A stretch of 64,000 bases of DNA from Anaerolineales bacterium (GTDB taxonomy: Bacteria; Chloroflexota; Anaerolineae; Anaerolineales; Villigracilaceae): contig JAFGSI010000048.1 of the NCBI GenBank assembly GCA_016934715.1, positions 62,001 to 126,000 of the forward strand, written 5' to 3'. Positions 36,901-46,034 of this stretch are shown in pieces. Within the stretch, counting starts at the first letter, position 1; the number at the start of each line of letters is the position of its first letter. The notes beneath the pieces were generated by a model. It had not been told where the DNA came from, searched no databases, and saw only the letters and a program-made list of their open reading frames with translations. The position numbers were made by a program, and so were the translations under genes.

Positions 36901-37663
36901 CCAGGGCGGCCTGGGCCTCCCGGGCGCGCTCGACCACGCCGTAGCCGAGACTGCCGCCGAGCAGGAGGATCCCGATCGCCAGGCTGCCCAGGAATGCGTT
37001 GTAGAGGCGCGGCCTGCCCCACGGCTGGCGGGTCAGGCGGTTGATCAGGAAGATACCCAAAAAGAGCAGCGCCTGGCCCGTGTATATGAAAGATGTCTCT
37101 TTGGTGGTGAAATGCAGGGCGGTGGCGGCGGTCAGGAGCAGCAGATGGCGTGACCTGCCGGTCTCGAGGTAGCGCAGGATGGCGTACAGGGTCAGCAGGC
37201 CGAGCAGGCCGACGAAGGCTTCGTTGCGGGCGTAGCGCCCGTAATAGAGAAGGTAGGGCGAGATGACCATCAGCCCGGCTCCCAGCAGGGTCCCGGTCCG
37301 GCCCAGGTAGCGGCGCCACTTCCAGAGCAGGAGCACGGTCAGGAGGCTGGCCAGGGCGTGCGGCAGGCGGGCGGTGAAATCGCTGTCGCCGAACAGGGTG
37401 TAGGAGAGGGCGATCAGGTGGAACTGCAGCGGGCCGTGCGTACCGGGTCCGTGGCTGTAGCCCATCCCGGTGGACAATCTCCAACCGTCGTATACATGCA
37501 GGGCTTCGTCGTGGCTCATGATCCGATCCCCCAGGCCGTACAGGCGGCTCACGACCGCCAGCAACAGGATGACGGCGAAAAGCAGTTTCTCGATCGTCAG
37601 GGCCGGGAGGCGGTCAGAGAGGGGCCGGTCTAGCCAGTCTCGGTTGTCAGCGGGAAGATTCAT
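33908..37663 (-). CDS. Agl23-like membrane glycosyltransferase fused to NHL propeller and SH3b domain
   Basis: 1251 residues. The N-terminal half is a polytopic membrane glycosyltransferase of the PMT/GT39-like, TIGR03663 (Agl23) type, with the acidic motif SHDEALHVYDGW in the first extracytoplasmic loop and many hydrophobic helices to about residue 690. About six NHL repeats follow (about 860-1165): GVAVAPDDSLYVADSRNHRI, GVAVSPDGERVYVTDTWNHR, GIAVDSQGRVYVADTGNKR and so on. The last 65 residues are a bacterial SH3 domain (GWLNLRSCPGTSCSIVDVLP, GWVNSNYC). An ATG and a GTG two codons earlier are both possible; the ATG has AGGG 5 bases upstream. It probably transfers sugars from lipid carriers outside the membrane. 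The propeller/SH3 fusion is unusual. Confidence 0.88.
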   Translation of the reverse strand: MNLPADNRDWLDRPLSDRLPALTIEKLLFAVILLLAVVSRLYGLGDRIMSHDEALHVYDGWRLSTGMGYSHGPGTHGPLQFHLIALSYTLFGDSDFTARLPHALASLLTVLLLWKWRRYLGRTGTLLGAGLMVISPYLLYYGRYARNEAFVGLLGLLTLYAILRYLETGRSRHLLLLTAATALHFTTKETSFIYTGQALLFLGIFLINRLTRQPWGRPRLYNAFLGSLAIGILLLGGSLGYGVVERAREAQAALEMTEAQLLDQPLLEQPAPPMAIGIGSGLAIGAAAFLLGAAGLAIAGYGWQNLRRERSFDILILLGTVVLPQLAAFPVSWLGRNPINYYETLTPNWNAWLFLKQVFDFSQAAAASDLVFTARAVILLFAVSVAIGLLWKPSAWWTYALLFWGIFAIFYTTLFTNLAGLGTGLVGSLGYWLEQQGVARGAQPWYYYALVQIPIYEFLPALGFGLAATLGFRLRKELPGPEPQDAQFAGPQPPPEVEPAPGNESEHSFALLAWWAVSSFLAYTIAGEKMPWLTYHITLPMILLTGWALGRLIERFEPRSFRQQHGWLVLVLMGVFLVAFLRVLFTLLGAQPPFQGKDLVQLQATYAFLGTLMIATASGAGLWHLARGWSAAQFLRLGTLAFFGLLTVLTARAATRAAYIHYDEATEYLVYAHGAAGVGDALGQIETIAARTSGADHTLLIASDNAGTGYGTIWPFRWYLRHYSNVQVYSTPDVSLRSVPVIMVDESHFDDIGAIVGDNYFRFDYIRMVWPNQDYFHLNWSRVREALTNPAMRQALLDIWLNRDYTAYAAVTGSLSVQVENWNPSGRMRLYVRRDLGQQIWEYGSGETFAAPVDPYEQGLIVLAADSLIGTHGQAAGLFDSPRGVAVAPDDSLYVADSRNHRIQHFSADGQFLDSWGGFAQTAIEVAPLGTFNEPWGVAVSPDGERVYVTDTWNHRVQVFTSSGTPLTAWGYPGFDQIADPYGYWGPRGIAVDSQGRVYVADTGNKRILIYDADGLYLTQFGTAGMGAGQFDEPTGVAVGPDGRVYVADTWNRRIQVFTPDAGGLVFIPVGQWDITGWYGDSLDNKPFLTVDAFGRVFVTDPGLGRVLEFTDQGLFVRAWGDLGFGPESIGIAAAVAVDSQGRVWVTDAGNHRLMRFPPTTTFLEIPVVPVEPPAESSPDVIPPPETCRVSTGSTGGWLNLRSCPGTSCSIVDVLPEGLELVLLDSSPEGDWIAVQVGDLPGWVNSNYCER

Positions 37664-37707
37664 GGACACCCTGTGAGACGGGAATTTCCCCCGAGGGGAA
37701 CGCCCGG

Positions 37708-37736
37708 AGGATACTGCAAAGCGGGATTTCTGGCAA
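37708..37736 (-). promoter_or_regulatory. possible promoter of the glycosyltransferase fusion gene
   Basis: On the minus strand TTGCCA, a 17-base spacer and TATCCT lie 45-73 bases before the ATG. Confidence 0.5.
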
Positions 37737-37760
37737 GCGCAGACAGATTGCGCGTAGTCA

Positions 37761-38816
<1,056 letters not shown>

Positions 38817-38846
38817 CAGTCCATTGCGCCGGAATAGCGGTCCAAC

Positions 38847-40028
38847 CTAGAGAGCATCGATCGTCTTCAGCAGCGCCAGGGTGAACCCGGCTGCCCGCTC
38901 AAGGGTCCCGGGTTCGAGGTTCTCGAGTGTGTCGCTGGTGCGGTGCCAGTTGACCAGGTTCCCCCGCGCATCGTGACCCATCAGGCAGAGTGCCTCGTGT
39001 CCAGCCTGGCGCAGCAGCCCGATCTCCTCAAATACCAGCATGTCCCGGCCGGTGAGTTCATATTCGGGGTGCCGGCGGGCGGTCTCCTCCGCCAGGGCCT
39101 GGATGCGCGGCCCGGGCCGGTAGCCTGAGAGGTAGGTCACCCCGTGGTGGGTGGCGTAACACAGGGCTCCCGCTCCGACCAGTTCCAGGTCGATCCAGTA
39201 GGAGTCCTCCACCGGCGGGGCGTACTCCCGCAGGTAGGCCTGGAGGCCATGCCCTCCGACCTCTTCGCAGCCGGTGAAGAGCAGGTGGACTTCGCTGTTC
39301 TGCAGGGGCTGCTGCTTGAGGACCTCGGCGATCCCGAGCAGGATGGCGGCTGCCGAGGCGTTGTCGTTGGCGCCCTCGACCGTTGGTTGGCGCTCGTCGA
39401 GCAGGAGCATACCCACGGTCCCGAGCAGGAAGGCGGCCACCAGGATCTGGAACCAGAGCAGGCCCCAGCCGGAGAGCGACTCGATCCACATGCTCAAGCC
39501 AGCCAGCCAGGCCAGCACGATCACCGCTGTCTGGGAGGGTTTCATCAAGGCCGGATTGGGGGGCGGCATCAAGAAGCGCTGCTTCTGAGCATCAAGGTGG
39601 CCGAGCAGGTAGATGCGCCGCCTGGGCTCGCCCCTGGGCGGGATGCAGGAGAGCACATTCTGGCTGGGCCAGCGCGCGAGCCATTTGAGGAAGAAGACCG
39701 GCCGCAGGGCATACAGGCGGAAGATGGCCCAGGCGCTGATCATCAGGAGCAGCCCGCCGACCCATTTGCCGATCGGCCCGGCGAACCAGCCGAGCGGGAA
39801 TCCCGCCAGTCCGATCAGGGCGGCGATCGTTCCCGGCAGGCCGAGGGTCGGGAGGCCTTTAAATGACTGAACGGTAGCGGTCAATCCCAGGTCATCCAGA
39901 ACGCCCTTGACGTACTCGCCGGCGCTGCGTTCACCTTCCGAGGTTGGCTGGCGTGGAGGTGTCTGCTTGCACAGGATGCGCAGATGGGCCATCAGCCTGT
40001 CGGCCAGAAGCGGTGGCGGGTTTGGCAT
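38847..40028 (-). CDS. membrane-embedded M28 family metallopeptidase
   Basis: 393 residues from the ATG with GAGGAG about 9 bases upstream. Zinc-binding blocks of M28 aminopeptidases are present: LLGHLDAQKQ, GANDNASAAAILL, CEEVGGHG and a C-terminal WHRTSDTLENL. Hydrophobic segments flank them (about 65-115 and 170-210), so the catalytic domain appears interrupted by membrane helices. Such integral-membrane M28 proteins are known, but the substrate is unknown. The side on which it acts cannot be fixed from sequence. Confidence 0.85.
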   Translation of the reverse strand: MPNPPPLLADRLMAHLRILCKQTPPRQPTSEGERSAGEYVKGVLDDLGLTATVQSFKGLPTLGLPGTIAALIGLAGFPLGWFAGPIGKWVGGLLLMISAWAIFRLYALRPVFFLKWLARWPSQNVLSCIPPRGEPRRRIYLLGHLDAQKQRFLMPPPNPALMKPSQTAVIVLAWLAGLSMWIESLSGWGLLWFQILVAAFLLGTVGMLLLDERQPTVEGANDNASAAAILLGIAEVLKQQPLQNSEVHLLFTGCEEVGGHGLQAYLREYAPPVEDSYWIDLELVGAGALCYATHHGVTYLSGYRPGPRIQALAEETARRHPEYELTGRDMLVFEEIGLLRQAGHEALCLMGHDARGNLVNWHRTSDTLENLEPGTLERAAGFTLALLKTIDAL

Positions 40029-40095
40029 ACTGCCTGCTCCTCTCTTCGATCTGGAATGCTCGACCGTGTGACCCGGATGCAGGCCGCTTCCGGGC

Positions 40096-40926
40096 TCAAT
40101 AAATGTTGACTGCCAGGGTGTAGTAGACTGCCTGGCCAGCATAGGGGACAACTTCGATGATGTAGTCCTGTGTGGCCGGCAGGACCAGGGTGTAGACGGA
40201 CTGCTCGAGCTGGCTGCGCAGGTAGGGCTGACCGTCCCCGAATCCCCAGACGGCCAGGGCGGCGCTCCCGGCCGGGACGCTCAGGGCGATCTCCATGGTC
40301 TGACCGGCGGAGGCGTAGACGACATAGCTGACGTTGTATCCTCCGGTCGTCGTCCCGGAACGCGTGGTGCCGTAGGCGCCGGGGTCGAACTGCAGGCGGC
40401 TGGCGATGGTCACGCCCAGGGTGTAGACCCCGCCTGCCGGTCCGGCATGAACGGTGATGAAGTAATCCTGGCTGGTGGGCAGGATGCCCCACCAGGAGGT
40501 GTAACCGGTGGCCTCATTCAGCAGCTGGCTGCCGTCCTGGCCGCTGATGGAGAGCACGGCATTCTGCCCGGGGGAGGCGACGCTGGTCATCAGGGGCTGT
40601 CCGCCGGTGGCACCCAGGGCGTAGGTCTGGGTCTGGCCGGGCAGGAGCGAGATCACGGCCGTTCCGAAGGTCGCTCCGGGAGCGAAAGCCAGGCGGATGG
40701 GGGGTGCGCTTTCTTGGAGAGGCGTGGCGGTCGGCGGGGCCGCGGTCGGCGTCGACTGGGGTGTCGGGGGAGCGGCGGCGGTCAAGGCCTCAAAGTTGGC
40801 GGCAACCAGCGTCGCGACCGCGTCGGGGTCTGGTGTGGACGACGGCCCGCTGGCGGTGCAGGCAGCCAGGGCCGCGGCGAGCAGCAGCAGGATCAGGGGG
40901 CGGATGATTTTTTGCGTGCGCGCCAT
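40096..40926 (-). CDS. lipoprotein with two beta-sandwich (PPC-like) repeats
   Basis: 276 residues. A signal peptide ends in the lipobox LAAC, followed by an extracytoplasmic Ser/Thr/Pro/Ala linker (about 25-75), then two similar beta-rich units. Each has the pattern of pre-peptidase C-terminal domains (FGTAVISLLPGQTQTYAL, TSQDYFITVHAG, VYTLGVTIA; then TMEIALSVPAG, ATQDYIIEVVPYAG, YYTLAVNIY). It probably has a cell-surface binding or structural role. There is no catalytic motif. Confidence 0.8.
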   Translation of the reverse strand: MARTQKIIRPLILLLLAAALAACTASGPSSTPDPDAVATLVAANFEALTAAAPPTPQSTPTAAPPTATPLQESAPPIRLAFAPGATFGTAVISLLPGQTQTYALGATGGQPLMTSVASPGQNAVLSISGQDGSQLLNEATGYTSWWGILPTSQDYFITVHAGPAGGVYTLGVTIASRLQFDPGAYGTTRSGTTTGGYNVSYVVYASAGQTMEIALSVPAGSAALAVWGFGDGQPYLRSQLEQSVYTLVLPATQDYIIEVVPYAGQAVYYTLAVNIY

Positions 40927-40998
40927 GGGCTCCTCCTTGTCTTGGGTCGCGGGCGTGATCGGTTGGGATTCTACTTCTTTTCCTATGACTGCGTGCCT

Positions 40999-41793
40999 TC
41001 AGATCCCGACCAGCGTTGCCAGATCGGGGGCGAGCAGATCGATTGGGGGCCGCCAGGCGGCGGCCATCTCGGGCGTGCTGACCCCGCTCAGGACCAGGGC
41101 CACCGGCATGCCGGCGTTCTGTCCTCCGAGGATGTCCGTTTCCAGCCGGTCACCGACGACCAGGGTTTCTGACCTGCGCGTTCCAAGCCGTTGACAGGCC
41201 AGTTCGAGCAGGGCCGCTGCCGGTTTACCGGCCACGACCGGCTCCACGTCGCTGGCGGCGACCAGGGCAGCCAACAGCGCCCCGGCTCCCGGGATCAGGC
41301 CTTCGGGGGTCGGGAAGGTCCGGTCGGGATTGGTGAAGTAGAAGGGCACACCGCTGCGGATCAGCAGGGTCGCCCGGGACAGTTTCCAGAAGGTGATCTC
41401 GCGGTCGACAGCACCTGCAACAGCGACCGGCCTGCCGGTATAGTCGGGGTCGGTGACCGGGTCGAAACCGGCCTCGCCCAGGGCCTCGATCAGGCCGATC
41501 TCTCCGACGACGAAGACCTGGCCGCCGTCGGGAAAGCGTTTTTGCAGCAGATCGGCAACCGCCAGGGACGAGGTGACGACCTGCCAGGGTTCGAGCCCGC
41601 TCACGCCGAAGGCTTGCAGGCGCTCGACGTACTGCTGTGGTGTGCGGGTCGAATTATTGGTCGCCAGGGCGACCTTCAGACCGCGTTCCGCCAGGCGCGC
41701 GAATACGGCCGGCAGGTCGCCGATCGGCTGGTCGGCACGCCACAGGACGCCGTCCATGTCGAGGATCAAGGCCTGGATGTTCGCAGGGAGCAT
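40999..41793 (-). CDS. HAD-superfamily hydrolase, NagD/PGP type
   Basis: 264 residues. HAD motif I is LILDMDGVLWR, motif II LATNNSTRT, motif III the Lys in AGKPAAALL and motif IV VVGDRLETDILGG. The order and the large internal cap fit the class IIA (NagD, p-nitrophenyl phosphatase-like) group that dephosphorylates sugar or nucleotide phosphates. The substrate cannot be predicted. It starts 42 bp after clpP and just past the clpP terminator, with a poor ribosome site. Confidence 0.88.
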   Translation of the reverse strand: MLPANIQALILDMDGVLWRADQPIGDLPAVFARLAERGLKVALATNNSTRTPQQYVERLQAFGVSGLEPWQVVTSSLAVADLLQKRFPDGGQVFVVGEIGLIEALGEAGFDPVTDPDYTGRPVAVAGAVDREITFWKLSRATLLIRSGVPFYFTNPDRTFPTPEGLIPGAGALLAALVAASDVEPVVAGKPAAALLELACQRLGTRRSETLVVGDRLETDILGGQNAGMPVALVLSGVSTPEMAAAWRPPIDLLAPDLATLVGI

Positions 41794-41797
41794 GGGT

Positions 41798-41827
41798 GAA
41801 AAAGGAAGGGCGACCGATCGGTCGCCC
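41798..41827 (-). terminator. intrinsic terminator of the tig-clpP operon
   Basis: A 20-base palindrome, stem GGGCGACC with GGTCGCCC around GATC, is followed on the minus strand by TTCCTTTTTC. It lies directly after the clpP stop. Confidence 0.8.
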
Positions 41828-41835
41828 CTCGGAGG

Positions 41836-42444
41836 TCATTTCTTCTCAGGAACTTCGAGTACCTGGTCGACCAGGCCGTACTCGACGGCCTGCTGGGCAT
41901 CCAGGTAGAAGTCGCGGTCGGTGTCCTGCTTGATGAGCTCCACCGGTTTGCCGGTATGCCTGGCCATGATTTCATTGAGAAGGTTCTTCAGGCGCAGGAT
42001 CTGCTTGGTCTGGATCTCGATGTCCGTGGCCTGGCCCTGGGCGCCGCCCAGCGGCTGGTGCAGGTGGATGGTCGCGTTGGGCAGGGCATAGCGACGGCCC
42101 TTCGTCCCGGCGGTCAGCAGCACGGTCCCAAAGGAGGCGGTGACGCCGACGGCGACGGTGCTGATCGGGTTGGAGATCATCTGCATCGTGTCGTAGATGG
42201 CCAGCCCGGCGTAGATGACGCCGCCGGGGGAGTTGATGTACATCTGGATCTCGGCCTCGGGATCTTCGCTGTTGAGGAACAGCAACTGGGCGACGATCAG
42301 GTTGGCGACCTGGTCGTCGATCGGGGTCCCGACGAAGACGATCCGTTTCTTGAGCAGCAGCGAGAAGATGTCGTAGGCGCGTTCGCCGCGGCCTGAGGAT
42401 TCGATCACCATCGGTACGACGGATTTGAAATCGGGTATCGACAT
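41836..42444 (-). CDS. clpP: ATP-dependent Clp protease proteolytic subunit
   Basis: 202 residues. It is the serine peptidase chamber for ClpX/ClpA. The catalytic triad is S104 (TASFG), H129 (LHQPLGG) and D178 (DTDRDF), with spacings 25 and 49 as in E. coli ClpP. The residues around the Ser (VGVTASFGT) differ from the usual QAASMG, so it may be a divergent paralogue. The ATG of MSIPDFKSV has GGAG about 7 bases upstream. It follows tig by 56 bp, the usual tig-clpP order, but clpX does not follow. Confidence 0.93.
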   Translation of the reverse strand: MSIPDFKSVVPMVIESSGRGERAYDIFSLLLKKRIVFVGTPIDDQVANLIVAQLLFLNSEDPEAEIQMYINSPGGVIYAGLAIYDTMQMISNPISTVAVGVTASFGTVLLTAGTKGRRYALPNATIHLHQPLGGAQGQATDIEIQTKQILRLKNLLNEIMARHTGKPVELIKQDTDRDFYLDAQQAVEYGLVDQVLEVPEKK

Positions 42445-42500
42445 GAGTAGCTCCAATTCTTTCAAGGCGTCTATCGGGATCCTGCCGATCGACAGAACCA

Positions 42501-44069
42501 TTAATCTTCCATTTTCTTGGCCGCCGGCTTCTTGGCCTTGACTCCAGGAGGAGTCTTCGCGGCGCCGGGTGCGGCGGGCTTCTTTGCTGCTGAGGTGGAA
42601 GTGGGCTGGGCCTTGCCGGTCGTCCTGGGGGCCGGTTTTTTGGCGGTGCTGCCACCTGCGGGCTGCTTGGCTGCGGCGGTCTTCTTGGTAGCCCCGGCTT
42701 TCTTCTCGCCGGGCTCTTTCTTGGCTGGATCTTTGGCCTGCCCGGTGGCGATCTCCTTCAGGCGGGTCAGGGTCAGGTCGGTGATCGCCTGGTTGGCCGA
42801 CTGCATGGCCACGGCGTCGATCAGGCGCTTGGGTGGCCTGGACTTGCCGCGCATGACCTGGGCGAATTCCTTGCTGGAGGTGAATTCTCCCCAGGTATGC
42901 TGGAAGGAGGTGCTGAGAACATCGTCGCTGAGTTCGATCTTCTCCTGGCGGATGAGCTCTTCCATGATCAGTGTGCGCTCAAGACGGCGCACGGCGACCG
43001 GCCTGGCCTCCTCCTCGATGAATTTCTCGCGGGTCGTCTCGCGCATCTTGAAGTAGGTCTCGAGGTCCATGTTCTGCTCGGTCAGGCGGCTTTGCAGGTC
43101 TTCCAGGACATGTTCGACTTCACGGGCGACCACCTGCGGGGGATAGTGGACCTTTGCGCCTTCGCGGATCTTGTCGACCAGCTGGGTGAAATAATCATCG
43201 TCATACTCGGATTTCGACTGGGCGGCCAGATTGGCCTTGACGGCCTGGCGCAGGGCCTCGAGGTCGCTGAAAGGTCCGACCTGCCTGGCGAACTCGTCGT
43301 TGAGCCCGGGCAGGCTGGTGCCACGCACCATCTTGACCCGGGCCTCGAAATTGATCGTTTCGCCCTGCAGGGTTTCGTCGGCGTGGGCCTTGGGGAACTT
43401 GTGGCGGAAGGTCTTGGTCTGGTCGAGACCGACACCGATCAACTCATGCGAGAAGCCCTCGAAGGGCCATTCGTCTTCGCGCACCTCGGGGCGGATGAAG
43501 ACCGGCATCCCGGGGCGGTCGATGGCCGGAGCCTCGCCCTCGGCGGCCCCGGTCTTGACACCCACCAGGTCGATCATCACGAAATCGCCCTTTTCGGCCG
43601 GGCGGGTCACCGTCTCGGTCTTGCCGTACATCTGGCGCAGTTCTTCGATGGCGTCGTCGACCTTGTCCTGGCCGGGTTCCTTCCAGTCGTAGGCCAGACG
43701 CACCGCGCGGTAGTTGGCCAGGTCGATGGTCGGGGCCAGCGGGACGGTGAAGGTGAATTTTGGCTTCTCCTCCAGCCCATCAACATTGTCCAGGGTGCCC
43801 GGGGCAGCCGGCTCGATCTTGGCTTCCTTAAGCGTTTCGGGGTAAACTTCATCGAGCAGCAGGTCGATCGCTTCCTCGGTTACAGCTGCCTCGCCGATGT
43901 GGCGAATGACCATCTCGTAGGGGGCCTTCCCGGGCCGAAAGCCGGGGATCGACTTGCGTTCGGAGATGCGCCGTGCGGCGCGCCGTTTGGCGCTCACCAG
44001 GCGGTCGGGTTCGAGCTCGACGGTCAGGGTCACCTGGTGGTCGTCGCGGGGTTTGGTCTCGATCTTCAA
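42501..44069 (-). CDS. tig: trigger factor with Lys/Ala/Pro-rich C-terminal tail
   Basis: 522 residues, TTG start with GAGG about 8 bases upstream. It is a ribosome-associated chaperone and peptidyl-prolyl isomerase. The ribosome-binding signature appears as [11 protein letters not shown] near residue 45. A PPIase-like middle domain ([11 protein letters not shown]) and the helical C-domain follow. The last 80 or so residues are a low-complexity KKPA-rich, histone-like tail not found in typical trigger factors of about 430-450 residues. The tail could bind RNA or DNA; this is inferred from charge only. It is probably transcribed with tRNA-Leu upstream. Confidence 0.93.
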   Translation of the reverse strand: MKIETKPRDDHQVTLTVELEPDRLVSAKRRAARRISERKSIPGFRPGKAPYEMVIRHIGEAAVTEEAIDLLLDEVYPETLKEAKIEPAAPGTLDNVDGLEEKPKFTFTVPLAPTIDLANYRAVRLAYDWKEPGQDKVDDAIEELRQMYGKTETVTRPAEKGDFVMIDLVGVKTGAAEGEAPAIDRPGMPVFIRPEVREDEWPFEGFSHELIGVGLDQTKTFRHKFPKAHADETLQGETINFEARVKMVRGTSLPGLNDEFARQVGPFSDLEALRQAVKANLAAQSKSEYDDDYFTQLVDKIREGAKVHYPPQVVAREVEHVLEDLQSRLTEQNMDLETYFKMRETTREKFIEEEARPVAVRRLERTLIMEELIRQEKIELSDDVLSTSFQHTWGEFTSSKEFAQVMRGKSRPPKRLIDAVAMQSANQAITDLTLTRLKEIATGQAKDPAKKEPGEKKAGATKKTAAAKQPAGGSTAKKPAPRTTGKAQPTSTSAAKKPAAPGAAKTPPGVKAKKPAAKKMED

Positions 44070-44116
44070 AGCGAATACCTCGTTTCATGGGTCTGCTTGG
44101 GCTGCCTGAGATTCTG

Positions 44117-44198
44117 TGGGGAAGGCGGGGGTCGAACCCGCACGCCTTGCGGCACATGATCCTAAGTCATGCCTGTCTGCCAGTTCCAGCACTTCCCC
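44117..44198 (-). tRNA. tRNA-Leu(TAG)
   Basis: The minus strand folds with acceptor GGGGAAG/CTTCCCC, anticodon stem CATGA/TCATG and loop CTTAGGA (anticodon TAG). A long variable arm of about 14 bases (GTGCCGCAAGGCGT region) and T arm GCGGG-TTCGACC-CCCGC complete it. The discriminator is A, as expected for Leu. CCA is not encoded. Confidence 0.95.
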
Positions 44199-44212
44199 GG
44201 CAAGCGTGGGTG

Positions 44213-44241
44213 ATTATAAGCGCAAGGGGAATGGGCGTCAA
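44213..44241 (-). promoter_or_regulatory. promoter of tRNA-Leu and probably tig-clpP
   Basis: On the minus strand TTGACG, a 17-base spacer and TATAAT lie about 15 bases before the tRNA 5' end. There is no terminator between tRNA-Leu and tig. Confidence 0.8.
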
Positions 44242-44266
44242 TAAAGGGGAACCGGGCGTTAACCTT

Positions 44267-44295
44267 TTGCTTACATGGGCGTTTTGGCGTATAAT
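44267..44295 (+). promoter_or_regulatory. promoter of the 137-residue conserved gene
   Basis: TTGCTT, a 17-base spacer and perfect TATAAT end 28 bases before the ATG. Confidence 0.75.
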
Positions 44296-44323
44296 CGGCC
44301 CACTTCGCTGTGGGAGGATGTCC

Positions 44324-44737
44324 ATGGGACGTCTCATTAAAACCGAAAGCGCCGGCAAGGATCGCACGCGCCTGACCAAGGGTGTGGTCCTGGCGGTGCG
44401 CGAGCTGGCCGCCCTGACCGAGCCCGGGGCGGAGGCCCGCGACCTGGCCGCCTTCATCGCCCTGGCCCTGGAGGCCATCGCCGGGACGATCGAGGAGTCA
44501 GTGGCCGCCTGGGAGAAGCGCGGCTACTGGGTCAAGGCGGACCGCTTCCGCCTGGAATGGGACTGGGCCGGGCAGCTGGGGACCCGGATGCGCCAGGCCG
44601 TTTTGAACGCAGACTGGGCCACGGTGGCCCAGGTGGCAGCGGGTGCAGCCCAGAAGTTGTACAAGATCACCGTCCCGCCGGGGCACCGTCTGGGCCGTCC
44701 CTGGGTAGGGGCCTGGGAGCAACTCAAGAAAGGATAA
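44324..44737 (+). CDS. conserved hypothetical protein, mostly helical
   Basis: 137 residues. Of two nearby ATGs the second is chosen, since GGAGG lies 6 bases before it and abuts the first. No signal peptide, membrane helix or cysteine pair is visible. The sequence begins MGRLIKTESAGKDRTRLTKG and looks predominantly alpha-helical, with a GYWVKADRFRLEWDWAGQL segment. I do not recognise a family. It is a single-gene unit with its own strong promoter and intrinsic terminator, which suggests steady, fairly high expression. Confidence 0.8.
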   Translation: MGRLIKTESAGKDRTRLTKGVVLAVRELAALTEPGAEARDLAAFIALALEAIAGTIEESVAAWEKRGYWVKADRFRLEWDWAGQLGTRMRQAVLNADWATVAQVAAGAAQKLYKITVPPGHRLGRPWVGAWEQLKKG

Positions 44738-44741
44738 GCGA

Positions 44742-44775
44742 ACTGTCTGGCAGCCGCTCCTGCCAGACAGTTTTT
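44742..44775 (+). terminator. intrinsic terminator of the 137-residue gene
   Basis: ACTGTCTGGCAG and CTGCCAGACAGT form a perfect 12-bp stem with a 6-base loop, followed by TTTTT. It starts 4 bases after the stop. Confidence 0.92.
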
Positions 44776-44801
44776 GGTGCTGCGGGGCGCGCAACCTTCG
44801 A

Positions 44802-45929
44802 TCAGGGGGTCGTGTAGATCACGCTCAGTTTTGGCGCATTGAGTCGGATCGCGTCGGCGACGCCATCTCCATCCGTGAAGAGATCCGGGAACTGGACGCG
44901 CGCCTGGATGCGCGTATTGCCGAGCCGGGACTGGATCAGGTTCTTGAAGTCATTGTCCGAGACCACGTTCGAGAGCGCTGCCGTGGAGCACCATTCGTAG
45001 AACGGGAGCGTCGGTACGCCGAGGTAGAAATCACCCGCATTCAGGACGCCGTAGTTCGATTCGTACACGTTGATGCAGCCCAGGCCAGCGAAAGGATCCC
45101 CGTGGACGGTGTAGTTGGTGAAATCGATCCTGACCTCGGTGATGGTGGCATTGATCGGAATGCTCGAGATGTCGAAACTGAGGAAGACCTGCAGCCCGTT
45201 ATCGTCCGAAGCATCACCGGCGATGAGCTCGGTGGTGGTCACAGCCCCATCGCCGCGCACTGTGCCACTCTCGCCAGTTACCGCGTTCAGTGTGACGGTG
45301 TTGGTGGCGGAGGTTGCGACCTGGATCTGGACCCAGAAGTCGGAATTGTTGCGCAGGGCGAAGTAAGCGCCGCCTGGTTCGCGCAGCCGCCAGTAGCCCT
45401 TGTAGGTGCCGGCCGTCATCGGGGCGGTCAGGGTGACCGAAATGTCAACCGTGCCGCCAGGCGGGACAGTCCCGGCGGTCAGCGACTGGGCATAACCGGA
45501 CGGGGCGCCCATGCCATCGCCCTGGTGGAAGACGAGCTGGTAGCCCGAGGTCCAGGTGCACGAGCCGGCGTTGCGTAGGCGCCAGGTCTTGGTAAAGACC
45601 TGGCCTGGGGAGAGCACCGTCCCATCGGGGATGGTTACATCGGCCTCGAAAGCGGCCTGGTTGCAGGGGATGGCGGTCGCCGTGGCGGGCGGTTGCTGGG
45701 TGTTGGTCGGGAAAGATATCGTTGGGGCGGCGGTGGTTGCTGCCGGTTGCTGCTGTTCTTGGGTCGGTGCCAGGCGGGTCATTTCTGCCTGGACCGTCTG
45801 AGCGGCCTGGGTGAAGACCAGGTCTGAGGCCGGCACCTGGGTCTCATCGGCGGAAGGCAGGTTGCAGGCAGCCAGCAGGATCAGGATGACGAGCGGGACG
45901 ATCAGGGTAATAGAACGCGATTTCTTCAT
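44802..45929 (-). CDS. lipoprotein with NBR1-like Ig domain
   Basis: 375 residues. A signal peptide with lipobox LAAC is followed by a Thr/Pro/Gln-rich linker. An immunoglobulin-like domain of the NBR1 central (FW) type spans about 90-200: DGTVLSPGQVFTKTWRLRN, CTWTSGYQLVF, PPGGTVDISVTLTAP and YKGYWRLREPGG. A beta-rich C-terminal domain of about 160 residues follows (VFLSFDISSIPINATITEV). It resembles other Anaerolineae surface lipoproteins. Its role is unknown; cell-surface binding is plausible. Confidence 0.82.
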   Translation of the reverse strand: MKKSRSITLIVPLVILILLAACNLPSADETQVPASDLVFTQAAQTVQAEMTRLAPTQEQQQPAATTAAPTISFPTNTQQPPATATAIPCNQAAFEADVTIPDGTVLSPGQVFTKTWRLRNAGSCTWTSGYQLVFHQGDGMGAPSGYAQSLTAGTVPPGGTVDISVTLTAPMTAGTYKGYWRLREPGGAYFALRNNSDFWVQIQVATSATNTVTLNAVTGESGTVRGDGAVTTTELIAGDASDDNGLQVFLSFDISSIPINATITEVRIDFTNYTVHGDPFAGLGCINVYESNYGVLNAGDFYLGVPTLPFYEWCSTAALSNVVSDNDFKNLIQSRLGNTRIQARVQFPDLFTDGDGVADAIRLNAPKLSVIYTTP

Positions 45930-46034
45930 GGCTTCTCCTTTGTTTCATCAGCCCTAGTTTAACCAATTCGGAGGGCCGGGTCAATGGGAAGGACGGCGGA
46001 GAAGCCATTTTGGTTCCATTTTCTCAGGGTGGAT

